Shown in pieces: positions 1 to 4,146 of a stretch of DNA of 5,736 bases. Under the pieces are notes generated by a model. That model was given only the letters and a program-made list of their open reading frames with translations. It was not told where the DNA came from and ran no database searches. The DNA comes from Candidatus Kuenenia stuttgartensis (lineage in GTDB: Bacteria; Planctomycetota; UBA1135; UBA2386). The position numbers were made by a program, and so were the translations under genes. The stretch spans positions 1 through 5,736 of the forward strand of contig CAMAUH010000300.1 of the NCBI GenBank assembly GCA_945861365.1, read 5' to 3'. Numbering within the stretch: position 1 is the stretch's first letter; each line of letters starts with the position of its first letter.

Positions 1-27
1 CGGAAGGCCCCGGATCGGCAGCCCCCC

Positions 28-70
28 GATCAGAAGACCGGGCGATCAGAAGACCCCGGATCAGAAGACC
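28..70. repeat. Three tandem 12-bp direct repeats spanning the pyrH stop
   Basis: The 12-mer GATCAGAAGACC occurs at 28-39, 44-55 and 59-70, with periods of 16 and 15 bases. On the minus strand the copy nearest pyrH contains its last two codons and stop (GTC TTC TGA). The next copy repeats the same codons and stop in the same frame, and the third is shifted by one base. This looks like local tandem duplication of the gene's 3' end. A small inverted repeat (GATCGG 13-18 with CCGATC 26-31, 7-base loop) follows. It has no T-tract, so I do not call it a terminator. Positions 1-60 hold no gene that I can see. Confidence 0.8.
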
Positions 71-798
71 CACGTACCGATGTCTTCGCCCCGCACCGCG
101 CGCTCCATGTTCCCTTCGACGAACATGTCGAACACCATGATCGGCATCCGGTTCTCCATGCAGAGGGTGAACGCGGTGCGATCCATCACCTGCAGGTTGC
201 GCGACAAGGCCTCAGCGAAGCCAAGGGTCGTGAACTTGCGCGCAGTCTTGTCCTTCGCGGGATCTGCGGTGTAGACGCCGTCGACCTTGGTGGCCTTGAA
301 GATGGCGTCGACGCCGAGTTCGGTGGCACGCAGCGCGGCCGCGGTGTCGGTCGTGAAATACGGATTGCCGGTGCCGCCAGCCAGGATCACCACCCGGCCC
401 TTCTCGAGATGGCGGATGGCACGGCGTCGGATGTATGGCTCGGCGACCGTCTTCATCTCGACGGCGCAGGCGACGCGCGTCTCGATGCCGGCCCGCTCGA
501 GAGCATCCTGCAAGGCGAGCGCATTGATCGCCGTCGCCAGCATGCCCATGTGGTCCGCCGCGGCGCGGTTGGTGCCGAGCTTCGCGAACTCGGCGCCGCG
601 CAGCAGATTGCCGCCGCCGCAGACGACCGCGACTTCGACGCCGAGGCGGTGAACCCGCGCGATCTGCGCCGCCACGGTGGCAACCACCGGCGGCGCCACT
701 CCAGCCCCTTCCTCACCAAGGCTCTCGCCGCTGATCTTCAGCAGGATGCGCTTGACGTTGCGCGGGGGTTCGGTGAGTTGCGGCTTGCTGTCGGGCAT
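61..798 (-). CDS. pyrH: UMP kinase (uridylate kinase)
   Basis: This enzyme phosphorylates UMP to UDP with ATP in the cytoplasm, in de novo pyrimidine synthesis. It belongs to the bacterial hexameric amino-acid-kinase family, not the eukaryotic UMP/CMP kinase fold. With the ATG at 798 the protein has 245 residues, close to the usual length of about 240. Family motifs appear in order: KRILLKISGES (16-26, phosphate-binding lysine region), CGGGNLLRG (60-68), the DHMGMLAT stretch (82-89), GGTGNPYFTTD (141-151), KATKVDGVYTADP (168-180) and VMDRTAFTL (204-212). The frame stays open upstream to 948, into tsf, but that extension is Arg/Ser-rich and lacks family similarity. The ATG at 798 places KRILLK where other family members have it. 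No clear Shine-Dalgarno precedes it. It is third in the rpsB-tsf-pyrH operon, 88 bases after tsf; frr often follows but would lie off the window. Confidence 0.96.
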   Translation of the reverse strand: MPDSKPQLTEPPRNVKRILLKISGESLGEEGAGVAPPVVATVAAQIARVHRLGVEVAVVCGGGNLLRGAEFAKLGTNRAAADHMGMLATAINALALQDALERAGIETRVACAVEMKTVAEPYIRRRAIRHLEKGRVVILAGGTGNPYFTTDTAAALRATELGVDAIFKATKVDGVYTADPAKDKTARKFTTLGFAEALSRNLQVMDRTAFTLCMENRMPIMVFDMFVEGNMERAVRGEDIGTWVF

Positions 799-886
799 GG
801 GTGTGCGGGAAGTCAGCGACCGGACGCTCGTGCCAACGGTGCGGCCGCGCCGGCGATCGACGCCGCGCGGCTCGGCAATCCCGTTC

Positions 887-1633
887 TCAGCAACCCAGTT
901 CCATGCGCACGAAGCGCCGGACCTGGATGTTCTCGCCGATCTTGCCAACCAGCTCGGTACGCATCTGCTCGACGGTCTTGGTCTCGTCGGGCACGTACTG
1001 CTTCTGCATCAGGCACTTCTCGGCGAAGAACTTGTCCATCCTGCCTTCGACGGCCTTGTCGATGACGGCCTGCGGCTTGCCCTTCATCGACTCGGCGGTC
1101 ATCTCGAGCACGATCTTGCGCTCCTTCTCGAGCGCCTCGGCCGACACCGCATCGCGGTTGAGGAACGCCGGCGAGTACGCGGCCACCGTCAACGCCACGC
1201 CCTTGCAGAACGACTTGAAGTCCTCGTTCTTGGCGACGAAGTCGGTCTCGCACGCGATCTCGACGAGCACGCCGACCTTGCCGTTGTGGTGCTGGTAGGC
1301 ATAGACGATGCCCTCCTTGATCTCGCGGCCAGCGGCCTTGTCGGCGACCTGCTTGCCCTTCTTGCGCAGCCACTCCTTGGCCTTCTCGGTGTCGCCGCCG
1401 CACTCCTTCAGCGCCTGCTTGCAGTCCATCATCGGCGCGCCGGTGACTTCGCGCAGCCGCATCACGGTCTTCGCATCGACATCGGCAGCGGTGGCCTTGC
1501 CCTGCTTCTTCAGCAGATCGCGCGCCTTCTCGATGTCGCCATTGCACTGCTCGAGCGCTTGCTCGGAGTCAGCCATCGATGCGCCGGTCATCTCGTGCAG
1601 GCGCTTCACGGTATTCAGATCGAAGTCGCTCAT
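887..1633 (-). CDS. tsf: Elongation factor Ts with duplicated N-terminal UBA domain
   Basis: EF-Ts is the cytoplasmic nucleotide-exchange factor that releases GDP from EF-Tu. The product has 248 residues. Two UBA-like helical domains lie in tandem, at about 8-46 and 56-94. The second carries the canonical TGAPMMDCKQAL signature; the first has the diverged TGASMADSEQAL. The core follows, with HHNGKVGVLVE (115-125) and the EF-Tu-contacting TDFV motif (130-133). The C-terminus is KIGENIQVRRFVRMELG. This resembles the short Thermus-type EF-Ts (about 196 residues, one core half) and not the two-half E. coli form of about 283 residues. The extra length comes mainly from the second UBA unit. A GTG at 1636 directly precedes the ATG at 1633, but the AGAGG at 1640-1644 is spaced for the ATG. 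It lies 108 bases downstream of rpsB, behind a strong hairpin. Confidence 0.96.
   Translation of the reverse strand: MSDFDLNTVKRLHEMTGASMADSEQALEQCNGDIEKARDLLKKQGKATAADVDAKTVMRLREVTGAPMMDCKQALKECGGDTEKAKEWLRKKGKQVADKAAGREIKEGIVYAYQHHNGKVGVLVEIACETDFVAKNEDFKSFCKGVALTVAAYSPAFLNRDAVSAEALEKERKIVLEMTAESMKGKPQAVIDKAVEGRMDKFFAEKCLMQKQYVPDETKTVEQMRTELVGKIGENIQVRRFVRMELGC
1352..1612 (-). repeat. Internal domain duplication in tsf (UBA x2)
   Basis: Codons 8-46 (1612-1496) and 56-94 (1468-1352) encode two copies of a UBA-like unit offset by 48 residues. By my hand alignment 23 of 39 positions are identical, without gaps. Shared landmarks are TV-RL-E-TGA-M-D-QAL, C-GD-EKA and a closing GK. The first copy has lost MMDCK (it has MADSE), so it is the more diverged one. 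A 9-residue linker joins them. Confidence 0.85.
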
Positions 1634-1639
1634 CACATT

Positions 1640-1644
1640 CCTCT
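1640..1644 (-). promoter_or_regulatory. Ribosome binding site of tsf (decides the start)
   Basis: The minus strand reads AGAGG, then AATGTG, then the ATG at 1633, a 6-base spacing. The in-frame GTG at 1636 would have only 3 bases, so the ATG is the preferred start. Confidence 0.65.
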
Positions 1645-1654
1645 AGGTACTAGT

Positions 1655-1693
1655 GTGGGTGGCGCCAGCGAGATTCGCAGCGGCGCCACCCAC
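1655..1693 (-). promoter_or_regulatory. Strong hairpin in rpsB-tsf spacer (attenuator or processing site candidate)
   Basis: A perfect 12-bp inverted repeat, GTGGGTGGCGCC at 1655-1666 and GGCGCCACCCAC at 1682-1693, encloses 15 bases. Within these, GCGA (1668-1671) and TCGC (1675-1678) can pair around a 3-base loop, extending the stem after a small internal loop. No T-tract follows on the minus strand, so a full intrinsic terminator is unlikely. The E. coli rpsB-tsf spacer is known to contain a partial-termination signal. A similar role here, lowering or separating tsf expression from rpsB, or an RNase III cleavage site, is inference. Confidence 0.6.
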
Positions 1694-1741
1694 GAAACGG
1701 AGGCCATCCCCGCAATGGAGATTCGAAGGGCCTGACGCCGC

Positions 1742-2728
1742 TCAGCTGCCGGCCGGCGCCGCAGGTGCTGCGTCGCCCTCGGGCTTCTCGGCCGTGCCGA
1801 TCGAAACCGAGTCGGCGTGGCTAGCAGTCTGGAAGCTGCGGCCACCGCCGCCACCACCACCACCGCCCGGACCACCAGGACCACCCGGTCCACGGCGACC
1901 ACCAGGACCACCGCGACGCGGGCCGCCATCGCGACCACCGCGGCCACCGCCATCGCGCCCTTCCGAGCTGCGACGACCAGGCGCCTGGCGATTGCGGACG
2001 TCTTCCGAAGCCGTGCGCTGGGCATCGCGCAGCGTGCTGTCATCGCACTGCTGGCGACCTTCCTGGATCGCATCGGACAGCTTGCCGAGGATCAACTGCA
2101 CCGAGCTCATCGCGTCGTCGTTCGCCGGGATGACGATGTCGGCGAGCGACGGATCGCAGTCCGTATCCAGCACGCAGACGACCGGCACGTTCATGCGCTT
2201 GGCTTCGCGCATGGCGTTGTCCTCGCGACGCGGGTCGACCACGATCAGGGCACCCGGCAGGCCGTGCAGATCGCGCACACCCTCGAGGTTGCGGCGGATG
2301 CGCTTCATCTCGCGACGCATCGTCGACTGGTCCTTCTTCTTGTACTTCTCGATGCCGCCGGTGGTCTCCAGCTGCTCGAGCTCGAGCAGGCGCGCCAAGC
2401 GCTCCCGCACGGTCGCGAAGTTGGTCAGCGTTCCGCCGATCCAGCGTTCGGTCACGGGCGGCATGCCACACTTTTTCGCCTGCGCATCGACCACCGGACG
2501 GATCTGCTTCTTGGTGCCCAAGAACATGATCTGGGCGCCGGTCGCCGCGAGGTGACGGAGGAAGTGCGTCGCGCGGTACAAGCCGCGAATCGTCTCCTCC
2601 AGATTGATCACGTGGATCTTGTGCCGCTTCCCGTGGATGAACGGCTTCATCTTCGGGTTCCAGCGGCTGGACTGGTGCCCGTAGTGCACCCCGGCGTCGA
2701 TCAGTTCTTGTGCTGTTACGAGCGGCAC
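1742..2728 (-). CDS. rpsB: 30S ribosomal protein S2 with Gly/Arg-rich C-terminal tail
   Basis: S2 is a late-assembling small-subunit protein near the mRNA exit and Shine-Dalgarno region. The product has 328 residues. The S2 fold occupies about 1-225, with hallmarks LIDAGVHYGH (9-18), SRWNPKMKPFIHGKR (21-35), FLGTKKQ (69-75), ERWIGGTLTNF (94-104), LPGALIVVDPRRE (157-169) and IPANDDAMSSVQLI (200-213). Residues 226-328 form an extension absent from typical S2 of about 240 residues: a linker, a Gly/Arg/Pro block with RGG, GGP and nine consecutive Gly (251-297), and an acidic/Ala-Pro end. The start is GTG at 2728, supported by AAGGAG 10 bases upstream and by normal S2 N-terminal spacing. It is the first gene of the rpsB-tsf-pyrH operon. 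Confidence 0.96.
   Translation of the reverse strand: MPLVTAQELIDAGVHYGHQSSRWNPKMKPFIHGKRHKIHVINLEETIRGLYRATHFLRHLAATGAQIMFLGTKKQIRPVVDAQAKKCGMPPVTERWIGGTLTNFATVRERLARLLELEQLETTGGIEKYKKKDQSTMRREMKRIRRNLEGVRDLHGLPGALIVVDPRREDNAMREAKRMNVPVVCVLDTDCDPSLADIVIPANDDAMSSVQLILGKLSDAIQEGRQQCDDSTLRDAQRTASEDVRNRQAPGRRSSEGRDGGGRGGRDGGPRRGGPGGRRGPGGPGGPGGGGGGGGGRSFQTASHADSVSIGTAEKPEGDAAPAAPAGS
1838..1978 (-). repeat. Low-complexity RGG/GGP-coding tract in rpsB
   Basis: Codons 251-297 of rpsB encode GRR, GRGG, GGP (repeated) and a run of nine Gly ending in Arg. At the DNA level this gives short GGT/GGC triplet runs, including four GGT in a row, with interspersed CCN and CGN codons. The composition resembles the RGG tails of RNA-binding proteins. 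The triplet runs make length variation between strains plausible. Confidence 0.85.
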
Positions 2729-2738
2729 GTGCGGTCGG

Positions 2739-2744
2739 CTCCTT
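2739..2744 (-). promoter_or_regulatory. Ribosome binding site of rpsB
   Basis: The minus strand reads AAGGAG followed by 10 bases and then the GTG at 2728. This strong Shine-Dalgarno sequence supports GTG as the initiation codon; no ATG lies nearby in frame. Confidence 0.8.
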
Positions 2745-2753
2745 GCCTAACGA

Positions 2754-2782
2754 TTGGTTTGCCTGCGGCGGCGTTGGTTTGC
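2754..2782. repeat. 9-bp direct repeat in the rpsB leader
   Basis: TTGGTTTGC occurs at 2754-2762 and again at 2774-2782, a 20-base period or about two helical turns. On the transcript the repeats read GCAAACCAA and lie just upstream of the rpsB ribosome binding site. They could be paired binding sites for a protein, possibly S2 acting autogenously, or a chance local duplication. Confidence 0.5.
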
Positions 2783-2797
2783 AGCGTCTGCTGTCGG

Positions 2798-2822
2798 CGA
2801 CCGCCCGGATGGGTGGCGGCCG
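2798..2822 (-). promoter_or_regulatory. Hairpin in the rpsB 5' leader
   Basis: CGACCGCC at 2798-2805 pairs with GGCGGCCG at 2815-2822 (8 bp, including one G-U pair in the minus-strand RNA) around a 9-base loop. It lies about 70-95 bases upstream of the rpsB start, inside the predicted leader. S2 represses its own operon in E. coli through the rpsB leader. Whether this structure does the same is unknown, and it does not obviously match the motif described in enteric bacteria. Confidence 0.4.
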
Positions 2823-2842
2823 GCGGACTCAAAGGGCGGAGG

Positions 2843-2870
2843 ATTCTAGGGACGGGTACGTGCGCGTCAA
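2843..2870 (-). promoter_or_regulatory. Sigma70-type promoter of the rpsB-tsf-pyrH operon
   Basis: On the minus strand, a -35 TTGACG (2865-2870) and a -10 TAGAAT (2843-2848) are separated by 16 bases. The hexamers match the consensus at 5 and 4 or 5 positions, which is notable in such GC-rich DNA. Transcription would begin near 2836, giving an rpsB leader of about 105-110 bases, consistent with a long regulated ribosomal-protein leader. Confidence 0.7.
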
Positions 2871-2962
2871 GGCAGTGCTGCTGCCTTGCTGCAGGCATTC
2901 CGATTCCGGGGCCGCCGCCGGCTGGCCCGGGGAGCCGCCGGCGACGGCCCGAACGGCTGGGC

Positions 2963-2990
2963 TTGCGCTCGTGAAGACCCTGCCTAGACT
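2963..2990 (+). promoter_or_regulatory. Candidate promoter of the diguanylate cyclase gene
   Basis: TTGCGC (2963-2968) and TAGACT (2985-2990) lie 16 bases apart on the plus strand. The -35 is weak and the -10 moderate. Transcription would start near 2997 and leave a leader of about 150 bases before the ATG at 3148. It faces away from the rpsB promoter, about 95 bases from it. Confidence 0.3.
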
Positions 2991-3004
2991 GCCGCCCTTC
3001 TATC

Positions 3005-3048
3005 GCTGCCGCACCTCGCAAAACGAGCCGCGGACTCGTCACGGCAGC
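3005..3048 (+). other. Possible structured leader with alternative pairings
   Basis: GCTGCCG (3005-3011) and CGGCAGC (3042-3048) form a 7-bp outer stem. Inside it, ACGAG (3023-3027) can pair with CTCGT (3035-3039). The CGAG part can instead pair with CTCG at 3015-3018 around a 5-base loop, so the two inner hairpins exclude each other. It lies between the candidate promoter and the cyclase start. It matches no riboswitch that I know, and short GC-rich stems arise easily by chance. Confidence 0.3.
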
Positions 3049-3147
3049 ATTCCGCCAGAGGCATTCTTGTCTTCCGAGCCGTACGTGGAGAGCCATCTGC
3101 GCAAGCCCCCGCTGTCCGGGGCCGCGCCTCGCCCAGAGCCTGGGGAC

Positions 3148-4122
3148 ATGCCGCACGGACACGAAGCGGACGCAATGGGCACGACCGCCCCGGCGGTCGT
3201 GCTCGTGATGAACCACAACCGCGACCCCCTGGGTGAGCTGGCTGCGGCCCTGCTACGGAGTGGCTACGTGGTGCACGTCGCCGAAACCCTGGCGCAGAGC
3301 CACCGCCTGCTCGGCGAAGTGCGGCCCGAGGCCGTGCTGCTGAACCCGCTGGTGCTGTGCGAGAACGGCGTCGAAGTCGAACTGCTCGCCGGCCTGCACC
3401 GCGACGAGGATGCCGTGCCGGTGATCCTGCTCGTCGACGACCTGCAGGCCCTGTCCGAGGCGCGGCAGCTGCGGGTGCCGTTCCGCGACTTCGTGCTGAA
3501 GCCCTGCTCGCCGGCAGAGTGCGTCTACCGCGTCGATCTGGCGATGCAGGCCCGCCACCGGATCCGCGGCCTGCACGTGCGCGCCCGCCAGCTGGAGAGC
3601 CAGGTCAGCATCGACTTCAAGACGGGGCTCACCTCCGAGCTCTACATGAAGAAGATCCTCGGGCTCGAATGGAAGCGCGCGCAGCGCCACCAGAACCCGA
3701 TGTCGCTGCTGCTGATCGACGTCGACAACTTCAAGGGCGTCAACGACTCCACCGAGTACGCGTTCGGCGACGAGGTGCTGCGCCGGGTCGCCGACGCACT
3801 GAAGACCAACGTGCGCGAAACCGACTTCGCCGCGCGCTTCGGCGGCGACGAGTTCTGCGTGCTGCTGCCGCAGACCAGCCCAGGCGAGGCGGTGCAGACC
3901 GCGCTGCGCATCCGCCAGCGCATCGCCGGCATGGTCGTGCAGAAGGGCAACTACTCGCGCCAGGTCACGGTGTCGATCGGCGTCGACAGCTACGACGGCC
4001 GCGCGGCCAGCAGCGTCGACCACCTGCGCCGCAACGCCAATCGCGCGCTGCAGGAAGCCAAGCGCCGCGGCAAGAACCAGGTCTGGCTGTGGTCGGGCAG
4101 CGAGACCGAAGCACAGGCCTGA
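3148..4122 (+). CDS. Diguanylate cyclase: degenerate receiver domain plus GGDEF
   Basis: This is a predicted cytoplasmic enzyme making c-di-GMP from two GTP. With the ATG at 3148 it has 324 residues and no membrane segment. Residues 16-139 look like a response-regulator receiver fold, but the phospho-acceptor position is Asn66 (AVLLNPLV) and the acidic pair after the first strand is missing. The conserved Lys118 (FVLKP) remains. The GGDEF domain (150-319) has a DxxTGL-type start (D156-L161), metal-binding Asp191 in LIDVDNFK, Asn199 and Asp208 at the guanine site, the inhibitory I-site RETD (223-226) exactly five residues before an intact GGDEF (232-236), and SIGVD after it. The usual GH after ND is EY. 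The start is uncertain: ATG 3175, TTG 3067 (with AGAGG 5 bases upstream) and GTG 3085 are alternatives. It converges on the histidine kinase gene. Confidence 0.9.
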   Translation: MPHGHEADAMGTTAPAVVLVMNHNRDPLGELAAALLRSGYVVHVAETLAQSHRLLGEVRPEAVLLNPLVLCENGVEVELLAGLHRDEDAVPVILLVDDLQALSEARQLRVPFRDFVLKPCSPAECVYRVDLAMQARHRIRGLHVRARQLESQVSIDFKTGLTSELYMKKILGLEWKRAQRHQNPMSLLLIDVDNFKGVNDSTEYAFGDEVLRRVADALKTNVRETDFAARFGGDEFCVLLPQTSPGEAVQTALRIRQRIAGMVVQKGNYSRQVTVSIGVDSYDGRAASSVDHLRRNANRALQEAKRRGKNQVWLWSGSETEAQA

Positions 4123-4146
4123 GCCTCGCCCGGTCGCCCCTCAGGC
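4117..4146. terminator. Possible shared hairpin across both convergent stops
   Basis: GCCTGAG (4117-4123) and CTCAGGC (4140-4146) form a 7-bp inverted repeat with a 16-base loop. The arms contain the stop codon of the cyclase gene on one strand and that of the kinase gene on the other. Only 18 bases separate the two genes. The symmetry suits a bidirectional terminator or mRNA 3'-end stabiliser, but no T-tract follows on either side. Confidence 0.3.

Larger units (their letters stand above)
2729..3147. other. Divergent intergenic region without a convincing gene
   Basis: This stretch separates rpsB (minus) from the diguanylate cyclase gene (plus). It contains the rpsB ribosome binding site, a direct repeat, a leader hairpin, the rpsB promoter, a weaker plus-strand promoter candidate and a possible structured leader. 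The plus-strand cyclase frame stays open back to 2710. Its upstream translation is Arg/Pro/Ala-rich, recognisable as no domain, and would begin inside rpsB. I therefore treat it as non-coding, with the caveat that a TTG at 3067 or a GTG at 3085 could extend the cyclase N-terminus. Confidence 0.6.

Noticed and set aside
1..70. CRISPR-like array at the left edge
   Set aside because: Repeats are only 12 bases with 3-4 base gaps, and they overlap the pyrH stop. This is a simple tandem duplication.
799..948. 50-residue N-terminal extension of pyrH
   Set aside because: It overlaps the end of tsf and reads as Arg/Ser-rich sequence. The ATG at 798 gives normal family length and motif spacing.
677..1735. 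Long plus-strand open frame (352 codons) opposite tsf and the start of pyrH
   Set aside because: It is antisense to two unmistakable conserved genes. Its translation is Leu/Ala/His/Arg-rich and mirrors GC-rich codon use on the other strand, with no recognisable domain.
1653..2555. Plus-strand open frame (300 codons) rich in Pro opposite rpsB
   Set aside because: The Pro-rich part is the complement of the S2 glycine tract, and the remainder is antisense to the conserved S2 core.
1817..2974. Plus-strand open frame (385 codons) opposite rpsB and its promoter
   Set aside because: A threonine/alanine-rich start is another reading of the same triplet repeats. It overlaps the whole S2 gene, and no domain is visible.
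2710..3147. N-terminal extension of the cyclase from an ATG at 2710 (146 extra residues)
   Set aside because: It would begin inside rpsB, span the rpsB promoter, and encode Arg/Pro/Ala-rich sequence without a domain. An internal start near 3148 fits the receiver-like domain better.
2871..3147. c-di-GMP (GEMM) riboswitch upstream of the cyclase gene
   Set aside because: I looked for the conserved GEMM core and the tetraloop/receptor arrangement and saw no match; only short GC-rich stems are present.
3253..4023. Minus-strand open frame (256 codons) opposite the GGDEF gene
   Set aside because: The plus strand carries a clear catalytic domain. The antisense translation has the Val/Ala/His/Gln/Arg composition typical of shadow frames in GC-rich DNA.
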